DNA of 64,000 bases from Chloranthus sessilifolius (taxonomy: Eukaryota; Streptophyta; Magnoliopsida; Chloranthales; Chloranthaceae): assembly GCA_021018995.1 (NCBI GenBank), contig CM037587.1:7566866-7630865 (forward strand), written 5' to 3'. A program made the translations under genes and the position numbers. The notes under the pieces were generated by a model, which saw nothing but the letters and a program-made list of their open reading frames with translations, was not told the origin of the DNA and ran no database searches. This document shows, piece after piece, positions 27,001-47,882 of the stretch. The stretch's first letter is position 1; the number at the start of each line of letters is the position of its first letter.

Positions 27001-28368
27001 GTCAAATGCCATTTAAAATAAACAGCTACACTGTGACGCTAACATATAGCATCACTTTTAGATGGCCTTTGACCAAAATCTTCTTTTGACCTAATTTTTT
27101 GCACCTTAGATCTTGGGATTATGGGTGTCAAATTAGACTGAACACATGGTGGTTCCACATGGCATGCATCCCCAAAAGTGCCTCAAGTACCAAGAGTGTT
27201 GGTTCTCTAGTTGGGTACCTAATACCGATGCTATCACGAATCCTATCTTCTCTTCATAAATATCCACATTTCCACTTCCCGTTTCCAATATCCATTTCTC
27301 GCATCAGGTTCAAAGGCATAAACGTTGTAAAACGAAACATTTCCTAAAGGGTTGTGATTTCTGAAGCGTCGGGATTCTGAGGGAGGGAGCATTTTCCGGC
27401 AACCAGCCAAAACCATCGCCCAGGTCTCCCCTAGGCAACCGCTAACCCCAAATTGATCCAAAGAGAAGGCAAGGTACATTCATCCTCTTGAGAGGTCTTC
27501 TGAAGGAAGATTTATAAAAGCACTAGAGCTCTATTGTCAATTTCGCTCGCGTAATCCTCAAGTTCCTCTTCTCGCAATTTCCTTCAGAGAACAACATTCC
27601 TGACGGCATTACATCCATTCCTCTCCCAAACATCAGAAACCCTCGCCCCTCTATAGAGAGTCAGATTGAAAATCCTAGCCGTACATCCCCTTCAGGGCCT
27701 TATCACTACACCATCTGTAATGCCAGAACCTAACCTTCTGGCCCGAGCAAACCTCAAACCTCACATCTTCCTCAAACAACTTACCCTATTTACTCTCTTG
27801 CTCCGTACAAAACCATGGCGACACTTTTGGCCCCTAACGGATCAACCATGGCTATCATTTACCTAGAAGCACAAGATTCATACCCTGTAGTGAAAGAATG
27901 CCCAAACCCCGTCTTCCTTCGATCGTTGGAAAACCGCATCTCCCATTAAGTACATGAATCTTTTCTCTGACCTTCCGACCACTCCACAAGTTCCTCTGAA
28001 TCTTCTACAATCTTCACAAGTTCCTCTGAATCTTCTACAATCTTTTAACTATCGTAATAGGACACTCAAACATTGACATAAACTAAATTAGCAAGTTGGG
28101 TATGGTAGACTTGATCAGGGTAACCCAACCCCCTTTCGATATGAGCGCTCCTTCCCAACAAGCCAGTTTCTTATCATTCCGTTCCTCCAACTGGAAACTC
28201 AGCCATCTTTCCATATGCTGTTCTTCAACTAGTTACCACCCTTTTTTGTACCTGTTTTAAAATTTTTTAATAAATAGATTCGGATTGTGTTTCCGTAATA
28301 TTTTACCAGATTATCTGTCTTTGCAGCCTATCATATGGGACTTTTTTTTTGAAAATGGTAACAAAGGC

Positions 28369-28427
<59 letters not shown>

Positions 28428-30022
28428 GAAAAAAACCGAGAGTACATACCTTGGCTGGTAGTAAGAAACTACCCAAAAAGAGAGACCCTCCACAAAAAGA
28501 AACGCACCCCAGCAGCACTACAGGCCAGGGAGCGAAGACGTCAAACCCCATCCTCCAAGAGGCTAAAGAAGAAGGGCGTCCCATTGAAGTAGAAGAAGAT
28601 GAACCCCGCCAGATAAATTCTCCTGAGCCGAGGCATTCCAACTGATCACCAAATCCCCGATGTTCCGAATGACAAACTTGAACGGCTTCCCTTAGAGAAC
28701 CCAAAACACAACATACACCATTAGAGCCCATAAGACTCCTTTGTCACCCTCAAAGATGACCTCCTTCCACATTACCATCAAGGATTTGGTGTTAGAGCCC
28801 AAATCACACCATATGGAACTTTTCTTAATGGAAAGTTATAAACGTTGGACAGATTTGATAGACAAAGTGCAGGCTGCTGATGTGGTATGACGTGACTGGC
28901 TGCACTGAGCCACCGACCTGCATTAATTGAGCCCCACCGCACTTGCACCAATTGTGTCGCGCCACATCTGCCGCCTGCCCTTTGTCTGCATAAAATTTGT
29001 CCACCATATAACACTATCGCTTCTAAATTATTAGAGATCATACATTAATTCTTGTTTTTTAGGACTTTTTTCGTAAGTTGCTTCAATTAACAAATGATTC
29101 AATTATTGATTTTCCTGGTATAAACCAAAATCAGTTTTAAGAACTATTTGGTTCTTGTCTTAGAGACTGCTCTACTGTGCCCTCTCCCAGTGTTTCATAG
29201 CATGCTTAATAATTTTAATACCTCAATAGTTGACATAATTTTAGATGTTTCCTTTGTACTTAAAGGAACCCTATGTTCTCTCCATTTTACCGGTATTTTT
29301 CTTTGGTATCAGTAACTTGTTAAAAAGTTCGGTGAACCAAACACGCCTCCTCTTTCCCATCAAAATCTAATCCTCTATATGCATCCTAGCTGTTCCTAAT
29401 GCTTTCTTTTCTCCATTTTTGGAAAGGTGTTTTTGTTTTGTTTTTTTTATTTAAATTTTTTATAAATGATTTATGGGAGCCACTACTTGCACACGGAAAT
29501 TAGCCTTTTGCACACGGAAATTAGACCATTGTAAAAGGCCAGGTTTCCGTGCAAGTAGTGACTCCATTCTTTGTTTATTTATGTATATACTTCCATGACA
29601 GATCCTGTGTTTTGGTTATCCTTTTTGGTCACTTCTTTCATATGCTTTGCATTTAACAAGTCTTTAAAATACCTTTTCAATCTAATATTTCTTTGATTTC
29701 CTTTCACGAACACCCTTGGTCATCTTCCTCAATGCAGTTTCCCGAATCTGCACCCCCACCCCTTAATGATCCAAAGTTGAACTGAAATGCTAAAATCCTC
29801 GTTAAGGGATGATTGTCTTCCTCACTAACTTTGCCGGAAATTATTTTATCAATACAGGTTCTATGCGTGGGAAAGGATCTGGCAACAGAGCAAACTGCGA
29901 GCCGGATGGTTAATCTTCTGAGGCAGCTTCAGCAAACATTGTCTCCGTCGGCACTTGCATTGACTTGGTCTTCACTGCAGCCACAACAGCAGCTTGCGTT
30001 GCAATCCATCCTCTCATCCTAG
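9073..30022 (+). CDS. IPO5: Importin-5 / karyopherin beta-3 homologue, C-terminal 13 exons (5' part outside window)
   Basis: Nuclear transport receptor of the importin-beta family. It binds cargo and Ran-GTP through HEAT repeats and carries proteins into the nucleus. Exons, all GT-AG and in phase: 9073-9208, 9420-9489, 9809-9936, 10061-10117, 16247-16432, 16582-16674, 19069-19154, 19234-19300, 19392-19458, 19550-19686, 23564-23655, 23783-23849, 29858-30022 (stop TAG 30020-30022). They encode 449 residues beginning [16 protein letters not shown]. Plant homologues are about 1,110 residues, so roughly 660 N-terminal residues lie upstream. Conserved landmarks are [15 protein letters not shown], the acidic block [35 protein letters not shown] and [11 protein letters not shown]. 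The C-terminus [15 protein letters not shown] ends as in plant homologues. Introns reach 6.1 kb because of transposons. Every junction keeps frame and no stop interrupts the product, so the gene looks functional. Confidence 0.95.
10118..11102. other. Importin intron 4, proximal part
   Basis: Intronic sequence. A minus-strand open frame at 10385-10582 has a coding-like composition but no recognised domain. No transposon end could be placed before 11103. Confidence 0.4.
11103..11480. mobile_element. hAT-like MITE (AATTCGC family) containing a nested SINE-like segment
   Basis: The ends CAGTGATACTTAATTCGC and GCGAACTAAGTAACATAG form an inverted repeat. They are flanked by AACTAAAC (11095-11102) and AATTAAAC (11481-11488), an 8-bp duplication with one mismatch. 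Near 11240-11330 a minus-strand tRNA-like segment (B-box-like GGTCGTGGGTTCAGGTC) suggests a SINE inside it. The copia element at 47967 interrupts another member of this family. Confidence 0.7.
11820..12860 (-). mobile_element. L1-type LINE remnant (reverse-transcriptase zinc-binding C-terminal region), antisense in intron 4
   Basis: On the minus strand, 11890-12080 reads [19 protein letters not shown], the hallmark of the C-terminal zf-RVT region of plant L1 polyproteins. It is matched by the LINE insert at 33359-33849 (WAVWLERNTRVFRRVRN). Further upstream on that strand [20 protein letters not shown] can be read near 12603-12700. Frames are broken by stops and shifts. A G run lies at about 12309-12318. 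Confidence 0.65.
12861..13463. other. Intron 4 spacer
   Basis: AT-rich intron sequence. No gene or element boundary was recognised. Confidence 0.4.
13464..13878. mobile_element. Mutator-like foldback MITE, 9-bp TSD
   Basis: The termini GGGTACGGCTATTCTCACC and GGTGAGAATAGCCATACCC are flanked by perfect 9-bp repeats TATTCATAA (13455-13463, 13879-13887). Inverted homology extends through most of the 415 bp (arms share ACTTACTAATAAA, CCATGATCTTAAGATC and similar blocks), so the transcript would fold into a long hairpin. The 9-bp TSD indicates the Mutator superfamily. It has no coding capacity. Confidence 0.88.
14382..14597. mobile_element. hAT-type MITE of the CGATACG family
   Basis: Ends CAAGGGTCAAAAT and ATTTTGACCCATG; flanks CCTTCAAG (14374-14381) and CCTCCAAG (14598-14605) match at 7 of 8 positions. 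The interior repeats CGATACGTATCG motifs and includes a block close to the one at 41680-41909 (GATACGTATCGTCCGAGCTC), so these two are the closest relatives in the window. Confidence 0.85.
15236..15439 (-). mobile_element. SINE with 16-bp target-site duplication
   Basis: ATGTGTTTTGACTGTT occurs at 15220-15235 and again at 15440-15455. A T run follows the first copy, i.e. an A-tail for a minus-strand insert. On that strand an A-box-like region near the start and GGTCATGGGATTGAGTG, a B-box-like motif, mark a tRNA-derived pol III promoter. Length is about 204 bp. The exact TSD suggests a fairly recent insertion into importin intron 4. Confidence 0.82.
15456..16246. other. Intron 4, distal part
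   Basis: AT-rich intron leading to the acceptor TTCTTCCAG before 16247. No element was recognised. Confidence 0.5.
16699..16752. repeat. (TA)n microsatellite in importin intron 6
   Basis: About 27 uninterrupted TA units start 24 bases after the donor site at 16675. Confidence 0.95.
16878..16960. repeat. Second, longer (TA)n microsatellite in importin intron 6
   Basis: More than 40 TA units about 130 bp beyond the first tract. Open frames that cross it (YIYIYI runs) are artefacts of the repeat. Confidence 0.95.
17080..18420 (-). mobile_element. Non-LTR retrotransposon (LINE) reverse-transcriptase remnant, antisense in intron 6
   Basis: Read on the minus strand from 18420 downwards the order is that of a LINE RT: a [20 protein letters not shown] segment near 18320-18240, a [13 protein letters not shown] segment near 18210, the palm near 17990 ([18 protein letters not shown]), then a C-terminal part near 17640-17330 with [13 protein letters not shown]. 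Stops and frameshifts are frequent. The plus-strand open frame at 17101-17688 is only its shadow. Other remnants of the same family lie at about 20930-22900 and 29060-29760. Confidence 0.75.
19687..20635. other. Importin intron 10, proximal part
   Basis: Intron sequence. The stretch 20040-20630 looks like antisense retroelement debris, but no diagnostic motif could be read with confidence. Confidence 0.35.
20636..20902. mobile_element. hAT-type MITE, GGCCGATA subfamily, perfect 8-bp TSD
   Basis: Starts CATGGTATCAAAACTCGG and ends GACTGACACCTTG, flanked by ATAATAAA at 20628-20635 and 20903-20910. The interior is made of GGCCGATA/TATCGGCC repeats instead of CGATACGTATCG, but the termini belong to the same family as 5609 and 14382. 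Confidence 0.85.
20930..22900 (-). mobile_element. LINE reverse-transcriptase remnants, antisense in intron 10, interrupted by a SINE-like insert
   Basis: At 21789-21830 the minus strand reads [15 protein letters not shown], close to the LINE RT motif IKDMYEG. The DNA of 18035-18080 aligns with it. At 22120-22470 further antisense RT-like sequence resembles 29060-29690 (GCATTTAAYAARTYTWAA block). The copy is heavily decayed. A tRNA-like segment at about 21110-21240 (minus strand A-box-like TATAGCTGAACTGG, B-box-like GGTCCTAGGCTCAATCC, with a T run at its left) is probably a SINE inserted into it. Confidence 0.55.
22912..23329. mobile_element. Mutator-like foldback MITE, 9-bp TSD (7/9)
   Basis: Termini GGGTACCTCTGTTT and AATAGAGGTATCC; flanks TTTTATTTA (22903-22911) and TTTTGGTTA (23330-23338). 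The two arms are near-complementary over most of 418 bp, for example GACCACGGGCCTGCCATCAG against CTGATGGCACGCCCATGGTC. Same design and length as 13464-13878, with different termini. Confidence 0.75.
23916..24168. mobile_element. hAT-type MITE, GGCCGATA subfamily, with internal (TA)n tract
   Basis: Starts CAAGGTGTCAGTATCGG and ends CTTCTAAAACCATG; flanks GTTCTAAG (23908-23915) and ATTCTAAG (24169-24176) match at 7 of 8 bases. A (TA)n run at about 23977-24029 has expanded inside the element. It lies 66 bp downstream of the exon donor at 23850. Confidence 0.82.
24458..26759 (-). mobile_element. Solo LTR of a long-LTR Ty3-gypsy element in importin intron 12, perfect 5-bp TSD
   Basis: On the minus strand the LTR starts TGTAACATCCCCG (26754) and ends CCGGGCTGTCACA (24463), length 2292 bp. 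TATTT flanks it at 24458-24462 and 26755-26759. In minus orientation it carries a GA microsatellite near 26462-26482, an array of ATCGATTGATCGAT-type palindromes at 25915-26165, the box TGTAGCTCACCCC and the acidic reading frame 24837-24940. Its 3' end (GGCTGTCACA) matches the LTR end at 58591, which is followed there by a Met-tRNA primer site. Confidence 0.92.
24837..24940 (-). other. Conserved acidic mini-ORF behind a 3' splice-site-like AG, inside solo LTR 2
   Basis: Minus strand: TAGCTCACCCC, then CATCACAG/GT, then 33 open codons to TTCTTC-TAG in the second-position phase. It shares the core DPEDSD, the spaced prolines and glutamates after it, and the FF end with the ORF at 2154-2254. It has no start codon of its own. 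Confidence 0.5.
26760..28340. other. Importin intron 12, middle: decayed repeats
   Basis: 26850-27010 and 27100-27180 carry blocks typical of the foldback MITE debris in this window (CACGTGGAATCGTCA-like and GGTTCCACATGGCA). 27360-28250 on the minus strand has a broken, coding-like composition and may be LINE debris; no diagnostic motif was found. A 30-bp tandem duplication (CACAAGTTCCTCTGAATC repeated) starts at 27985 and 28015. Confidence 0.35.
28371..28426. repeat. Compound (CA)n(TA)n microsatellite
   Basis: About 15 CA units run directly into about 13 TA units. Open frames through it are artefacts. Confidence 0.95.
29060..29760 (-). mobile_element. LINE reverse-transcriptase remnant, antisense near the end of intron 12
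   Basis: The minus strand resembles the N-terminal RT region of the LINE at 17080-18420: the DNA at 29190-29260 aligns with 18270-18340 (AATACCTCAATAGTTG / AATGCCTCGGTAGTTG), and 29645-29690 aligns with 22440-22480. A 93-bp hairpin (29474-29566; arms around CACTACTTGCAC) sits inside it as a separate small foldback insert. Confidence 0.5.
29474..29566. repeat. Small foldback hairpin element
   Basis: GGAGCCACTACTTGCACACG and its near reverse complement at 29545-29566 enclose two copies of TTGCACACGGAAATTAG-like sequence. A longer element with similar termini lies at 47092-47471. Confidence 0.55.
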
Positions 30023-30600
30023 TTATGTCTCCGGTACTGCACTTTCGAGTCAGTTTGTGTATTTTTTTTTTCCTTCTGTTTATTACCCATTCTTTATATA
30101 TATTTATCCATTCCTTGCGTGGATTTCTGGTGTTTTGCGGGCGTGTTGTTTAGTTGTTGAGGGTGAAAACCGTGCGAGGACATGATATAAAGGTCGATGT
30201 AGCATGTGTATATTATTATTAATATTATTACGAATTGCATTGGCGTGGATTAAGGGTTGACTGCGTTGAATTTTATGAGCTAGATCGTGGTTCATGCCAA
30301 TCTTTTGGACTAAAGATCTTTGGATCACGGCCTTCAAATCAGGCGGCTTAAATGGTGTGGAAAGGCAGGCCCCAAAAATGTGATAGTGTCTTCTCTGCCT
30401 GAGAGGAATTAAGTATGACGAGTTTTTTGGTGGGGGTGGAAAAATGCCAATCAATTGCTTCTCGCAGTGTGTAGTAATCTGCCGTCATCGACATCCATCG
30501 TTTTCCTTTACGAGGCAGATTCCAATCAAAATCTGGTTTACAGTTGTCAGGATCCTTGGCAAGTGTGATTGTCAACTTTTGATACAAAGCTAAGCTCTGA

Positions 30601-30601
<1 letters not shown>

Positions 30602-30670
<69 letters not shown>
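30602..30670. repeat. (TA)n microsatellite
   Basis: About 34 TA units followed by a short TGTA repeat. Confidence 0.95.
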
Positions 30671-30672
<2 letters not shown>

Positions 30673-32469
30673 GTATGTATGTATGTAGGGTGCAAATGGG
30701 TCAGGTCAGATTTGGCAAATTTAGTTAAAATATGAGGTAGGGAGTCGGGTCAAGTTGGATTAGGATGAAATTTTGTAATACAAATCCAACCCATTTAATA
30801 AGAAGGCCATACTTTAGGACATCGAATCTAGCTCCTCGTGGTCTAGAATCGGAGGGTAATAAGAAGGATTGCGGGTACTACTTGGGGCGAGCAATCCCTC
30901 ATTCACCCTCTTTGGAAGGTGATTGCATCTCAGCACGAGCTGACGATCAAAATCTTAACCCAAAACTGACTGATGGTTTGTCAGGTCTTGACCATTAAGT
31001 CCCATTTGTGCGCCTAGTAAAGGACTTGCATGCCATCCATAAGAAGATTTTTTAGAATATTTTTTTCACACTCCGTGTCTCTATGCGATGCATTGTGGCT
31101 TGTCGGTTGATTGGATCTTATGGGTCAAGGTTATGAGCCCAACCCAATTTGAAAATCGGATCCGTAGATGTCTTGTGCACCAGGCGCAAATTCTTCATTT
31201 TGATTGATTCCATCCATCCCCAAAATCACGTAAAAAGGGATCCGTAGATATGTTAGTGTACTGAGTGCAAATTCTTCATTTGATTAATCCCATCCATACA
31301 AAATATCAAGTTCAAAGTGTGACGTTTGTGTGGTTTTCATGTCACTTGTTGGAAATGTGCCACATGGAATAAAAAAATTGACTGCCTAATGGGATCATAA
31401 TCTCAAGATTCATCATGTGGGAAGATTGGGCCCAAAAACATTCTCCATCATTAGATTCGAAGCAGTCAATGATTTTCAGGCTGTGGTGCCCTTAGGTTCG
31501 GTGGGTGCAATCAGAGGAACCATACATTTAACGGTCAAGTCTTAATTCTATCAACTAAAATTGTTAACAAAATAAGTAACACTTGGAGCGGAGAACAACG
31601 TTCGAATTACTATAATTTTGAGATTCGACCACCCTCAGGCTTGAAGAGACATTCCCTGAGTCTTACTTTTAGCTAATGGCGTATATTTATAACCTAACCA
31701 ATCCAAGCCATCCACAGGCAGATCACAACTATTAGAGGATTCATACCATCCCAACGTAACTCTTTAACATGAAACTAAGGTAGATATGAATAATAGTCCA
31801 TATTAAACTGTAACGACTGTATTGTTTATCCTTCTAATTTTTTATTAGAGCTTAGTCCAAACTTCAAATGATGGCTCGTCATTTAGACAACTTGGATAGG
31901 AAAAAAGTTTGCTGACACCTAGCTGGTGAGGGTGTGATCCCCACCATAAGGTGAGCTCCCATTAATCCTTTGCATTTTAATTTTTTGTAAAGCACCACCT
32001 TCATATCATGTAATTCTTCTCCCCAAAATAAGTCTCTGGCATTGGAGTCCTGCTCCCTATCCAAAAAAAATATAAAATGCCCTCCATCAGGGGTAACAGT
32101 ATTGAAAAGGTAGGCACACCCACTGATAGTTACAATGCATAAGCTCGGCAATAATTAAGAGTTGCATCTTAAGTTTCAATCTTAAAAAAAAAAAACACGT
32201 GTTAGTGGCTAATCACCAATAATCTGGTCGGTGGCACTATTGGGTTGTTTTACATATACATATTGGAAGCGAGCCACCGACAACTAACAACTTCTAGTTG
32301 CTTGCATGCCCACCGACACTTTCAATATTGTAGTCGATGACACCCCCAACATGTGAACTGGAATGGTGCCTACCAATTTAGTGGGTTGTACACCGCGTCG
32401 TAAAAATAACAAACTTCTATTAAAACTGGCGCAAACTACCGTATGTATATGTAAATACTGGTGCCCTTC

Positions 32470-32470
<1 letters not shown>

Positions 32471-32506
<36 letters not shown>
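32471..32506. repeat. (AG)n microsatellite
   Basis: About 18 AG units, roughly 200 bp beyond the tubulin stop codon and possibly inside its 3' UTR. Confidence 0.9.
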
Positions 32507-32508
<2 letters not shown>

Positions 32509-32698
32509 CAAAGGCAGTCCCATTTTTCCAAACTCCTAAAAACGAAAAATTGAAGTAACAGAAAGCAGAGAACAAAAGAATAAGGTGCCAATCGTCCAGT
32601 CAGGTTTAAAGCAACAAAACATTGTTTGCCATGAGCTGATACTAATGATGCAACACAGAAATAAAGGCACAAAAGGAGAATGAATATTACCTATTTTC

Positions 32699-43916
<11,218 letters not shown>

Positions 43917-44052
43917 TTTTATTTTTTTTTCTCAAACTTCAAAACCCTAACTTAGATCTTACGATAACAACCGTTTCTCTGAGCAACCAACATTTTATTT
44001 CTCAAATCTAAGGGATAAAAGGGTTCTCATCCTATGTAAATCCTATATATCA
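43917..44052 (-). promoter_or_regulatory. Probable core promoter and 5' UTR of the alpha-tubulin gene
   Basis: On the minus strand GATATATAGG (about 44043-44052) is a TATA-like motif. It is followed within 30-40 nt by a pyrimidine-rich region and an AACCCTTTTATCCC-like stretch, and then a leader to the ATG at 43916 that ends in a T/A-rich tract. The implied start site near 44015 gives a leader of about 100 nt. This rests on position and composition only. Confidence 0.45.
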
Positions 44053-44710
44053 TAATAAGTGCTATAAACCCAACAAATTCTGGTGGTTCAAAGCCATTGA
44101 GGAGATCTAACCGTCTATGTAAAGATTGACTAATTGGATGCCACCGTCTTCAAGAGATAAAAACCTTACACCACATTTTTTATGCCATGGGTGGAGTAAA
44201 TTTTACAACAAATCCAACCGTCCAAGTGGCAGAATAATATACCAACTGATCTTAGCATGTAAAGAGACCCACTCTCCTGACCGTCATTTAAGCACCAAAT
44301 TGGTGTTTAAATGATCTTACACCATCAAAGGTTTGAAATATAGGTGATTCTAATTCTCAAAGTGATAGATCATACATTGAAGTGCACCAAGCTCTAAAAT
44401 GGTGTTTTAGGGAGATTTAAACCATCTGATCTATGGACTATAATATAAATTGTTATTTTTAGTTTTAATGACTGATATTAAAATTTTTCAATCAGATGGT
44501 TCAAATCCATTTATCTGCATGTTTCATTAGGCTGAGGCATAGTCCAATGATATATTGCTACTTGGGCAATTTAGATTGATCATAGCTGTGTGTCACATCA
44601 CATTGCACAATGACAAATCACACTTTAATGGTGTGAGATGAAAAGTCTAATTTTAATGGTGGAAGATTACTTAAACACTAAATGGTATTTAAACATAGAA
44701 CCATTATAGC
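44053..44710. other. Upstream region of the tubulin gene
   Basis: No gene. Short palindromic blocks recur (GCACCAAATTGGTG near 44294, AATGGTGTTT near 44397 and similar), probably foldback-MITE debris. Confidence 0.4.
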
Positions 44711-45275
44711 CATGGTTTGAAATCTCGAATTCCCGAGTTGTCTCAAATAACCCTAGGACCGAAACGTCACGCATCTTGTCGAGATGACATGAAACGAAAA
44801 TAATTTTTTGAATGATCTTACAACATTAGAATAGGTGTATCATTAAATAATACTTTATTGTTATGCTATGTGAGAAAAATATTTGTGATAAAGCTAAATG
44901 ATCCAAGTGGCTGTTCATGATTGAAACACATCTTTGTTAAACAATCACAGCTATAAATCAATTGTATACCGTCCAATCACAGATCTTCAATACTAGCCGT
45001 TAAAAAATTAAAAAATAGTAATATTTGAGTGCATAAATCACTATGATGGTTATTCACAAGATCATCACAATGATAAGGGATAAGGTAGAATAAAATAGTG
45101 TTGTGTGTATAAAGAATGAGAAGTAAACTTTCGATACTGTACAAGCCTAACATTATATATAAATTACAAAATAAAAATACTAGTTATGAGGTTGCATTTC
45201 GAAATAAATCAAGATCTCGTCTCGTTAAGGCCCAAGACGAGAAACATCTCGTCCGAGAAGAGATTTGAACCCATG
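44711..45275. mobile_element. hAT-type element, 565 bp, 8-bp TSD (7/8)
   Basis: Starts CATGGTTTGAAATCTCG and ends AGATTTGAACCCATG; ATTATAGC (44703-44710) and ACTATAGC (45276-45283) flank it. Subterminal CTCG/CGAG motifs (TCTCGTC, GACGAGA) are repeated. There is no transposase. The termini resemble those of 7768-8771. Confidence 0.78.
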
Positions 45276-45283
45276 ACTATAGC

Positions 45284-45866
45284 ATAGAGGGTTAGTGGAA
45301 GCTAGGGATAGGTGGTTCCAGTTTGGGGTTACCCGAATCAGACCCGTCACCCTTGATCTAAACCTGACTTGAGCCATTTATTGGAACCCTCAATTCAAGC
45401 CCAACTTGACCCGACCCGTTTAGCAAATACCGAGGTCGGATCAGATTAGACAAATTAGGTTAAAATATAAGAGACAGAGTTGAGTTGGATCAGGTTGAGA
45501 CAGGTTCAAAATAAACACACTAAACACAAAACTCAAGCCCGACCCATTTAATAAATGGACCGAAAGTTTTGACTGGACTCAATTTGACAGGTCACAAATT
45601 TAAACACAAACCACACTTGTGACGGGCCAAACCGCTTGATCTCTAAAGTTGACCCGACCCACTTCCATCGTAATAGTAGCTCACCTTAAGCCTAAGATAA
45701 AGCCCTCGCATGCCCTTTTTAAGTGAGACCAATCATGAGAGTTATGTGAGACCAAAGATGAGAGACCGATTTGTTAATGTGCATAGTAAGAGCTAGGCGA
45801 GACCCAGTAATATAAATGTATTGAAAGGTGGGGACCCTCCAGCTAAATTTTTTATTTTTTTATTTG

Positions 45867-45908
<42 letters not shown>

Positions 45909-46379
45909 TAGGAGAATGGTGAAGAAATTATATCTCCTTCAAAACATTTAATTAAGGGGTATCCTGCCACATGGATGACTTAGATTTGTACAAATTGGGT
46001 GCCATGTGGCCCCAAGTTGCCTAATGATTAATGATTATCCTTCAAAATTGTGGCTATATAACCATCGCACATATGGTTGTTATCTATGCGTTTTACAACG
46101 GATTCTAACTACAAAATAAAAGAGGCAACTTGTTAGGCTTTACAGACAACGATAGACAGTGAGATTTATCTAAAGCATCAGCACCTTAATATATGTGAAG
46201 GTCAAACGTTTGACTTAGTCACCAAAGGGTGTTCTTAAGCCCGATCCGAGTGGGAGCAGTGGCACTCAGGCTGATCGGGTTGGGTCGAGCCAAAATGTTA
46301 GCTGTCCAAATGGGAAAATGGCATATGCCCGACGAGACGCGACCTGACTGATCGAAATTATATGACTAACTTGATCCGC
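45284..46379. other. Repeat-derived spacer
   Basis: 45330-45660 is rich in GACCCGACCC/GGGTC units resembling 30690-30810, likely another MITE. A (TA)n microsatellite occupies about 45869-45906. The rest was not assigned. Confidence 0.4.
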
Positions 46380-46388
46380 TTAAGAAAA

Positions 46389-46585
46389 GGGGCACCTTAG
46401 AAAACAATGCCTCAAAAACAAACTTTTTAGTAAAAAAGAGCCCGACCTCAAATGTTTTAGAAAAACACACTTTCACAGATTTTAGAACTTCAAAAAATCA
46501 TGAAAGCGCCGTTGTTCTAAAACGTTTGAGGTTGGGTCTTTTTTCTGAAAAGTTTGTTTTTGAGGCATGTTTCTCTAATTATCCC
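46389..46585. mobile_element. Foldback MITE, 197 bp, Mutator-like 9-bp TSD (8/9)
   Basis: The arms share TGCCTCAAAAACAAACTTTT and its reverse complement, and then CTCAAA(T/C)GTTTTAGAA. Flanks TTAAGAAAA (46380-46388) and TTAAAAAAA (46586-46594). It would form an almost complete hairpin. Confidence 0.7.
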
Positions 46586-46870
46586 TTAAAAAAACTCCTA
46601 TTTATCTTCATTTTATATGTAAAATATTGGGGTGCTTGTGTCAAGTCAACCTAATCAGGATTTTTTTCGGTCCGATGCAAAGGTCGAGTTGGATGCCTCA
46701 TACCCAACCTGCCCAATAGGTCAAGTTTATGTGCTTGACTTAATAACAAAAACCTGGGTTGGGCAAGTTGGGTATCGAGCTGACCCCACTCATTGACAAC
46801 CCCTACTTGTGAGCCACTTATCTATTAAGATCGGTTGACTAGATTTGCTCTCTCTTAGAACTAGTCCCTG

Positions 46871-47068
46871 CTGTGTTTGGGGTTGCTCTTTGGAGACAAA
46901 GAGCATCTTTGTACCCTGACACTTTAGCATGAGACTGTGTTTGATTGTAAGTGGTCTTAGCTCATTCCGAGAGTGAAAGAAATAAATTTGAGTTTATTTA
47001 AAAGAGCAATTTAAACCTGCTCTTTTAAGTGAGCTGCTCGTTGCCTCAAAGTGCAATCCCAAACACAG
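46871..47068. mobile_element. Tourist-like MITE
   Basis: The termini CTGTGTTTGGGGTTGC and GCAATCCCAAACACAG are an inverted repeat typical of Tourist elements, with AAAGAGCA/TGCTCTTT subterminal blocks. The 3-bp TSD was not clear. Confidence 0.65.
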
Positions 47069-47091
47069 TCTAATGGCGTCAATTCAAAGAA

Positions 47092-47471
47092 GGTAGCTAT
47101 TACTTGCACACACACTTACTCAACACACAACTTAAAATAAGGACTTGAAATTTTGGGGACCTCTTTCATGTGGAAATGTCATCTAAGCCATTTGATTTGA
47201 AGGCCGTGATCTAAAGATTCCTTATGTAAAACTTGGCACAAAACACGATCTCTACGATATGATTCATCACAGTCAACCATCGATTAGATGATGGCCTTTT
47301 ACTATAGTGAATCATATGATAGAGATCATGTTTCATTCCAATTTTTTTCATCAAAGATCTTTAGATAATTTCCTATAAAATGGTGTTTAAACATAGAACA
47401 ACTCCCAAAAGTGTCATTATTTCAAATTGTGTGCAAGAGGCAACTTTGTGCATGCAAGTAGCAGCTCCTTT
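47092..47471. mobile_element. Foldback MITE with GCTNCTACTTGCA-type ends
   Basis: GTAGCTATTACTTGCACACA at the left is inverted as TGCATGCAAGTAGCAGCTCC at the right. Inner arms are complementary as well (CTAAAGATTCCTTATG near 47215, CATCAAAGATCTTTAG near 47350). The TSD was not determined. Confidence 0.6.
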
Positions 47472-47882
47472 AAATTGATGGTGCTAATTTTCAAGGGAAC
47501 CTTTGTTTGCATCTACAGGTTGACTTCTTGGAATCAGATTATTGAGATCATTTTTCATCCCAATCTTCGACACAATAGATCTTGAAATCATTATCTTATC
47601 ATCAGATGGTTAGTTTTTGAGTTCACATGGTGCGGATCCCAAAATAATGGCCCTAGAATCATGTTTGAGCATGATTGTGCCATGTCATTTTACAACCACT
47701 TTTTTGGAGATATGTGCCATGTGAATAAAAAAATTAACTGTCTGATGGTACGTTCATTGTCTCAAGATTCATTGTGTGAAAGATTGGGGTGATAAATGAT
47801 CTCAATCATTCGATTCCAATAAATCAACGGGTTAAAGTGGGTTTCCAATGTAGGCGCTTTTAGTTATCTTGTATGTTCGGAC
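47472..47882. other. Foldback-MITE debris
   Basis: 47530-47830 consists of two inverted arms (GACACAATAGATCTTGA / TCAAGATTCATTGTGTG) of the same general type as 22912-23329, probably a decayed member with lost ends. Confidence 0.5.

Larger units (their letters stand above)
30023..32698. other. Intergenic space between the convergent importin-5 and alpha-tubulin genes
   Basis: It should contain the 3' UTRs of both genes. No confident AATAAA signal could be assigned to either. Repeats present: (TA)n at 30602-30670, foldback-MITE debris near 30290-30380 and 31190-31490, a degraded repeat near 30690-30810 resembling 45390-45500 (GGGTCAGGTCAGATTTGGC), and (GA)n at 32471-32506. No gene is visible. 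Confidence 0.6.

Noticed and set aside
28303-28731. 142-codon minus-strand frame
   Set aside because: Part of it is the microsatellite. The rest shows no domain and has an equally open neighbouring frame.
30348-30695. Open frames running through TA, CA, GA or AG microsatellites (also 16813, 23951, 28303, 32284, 63618)
   Set aside because: Runs such as IYIYIY or SLSLSL come from the simple repeat and have no flanking coding signal.
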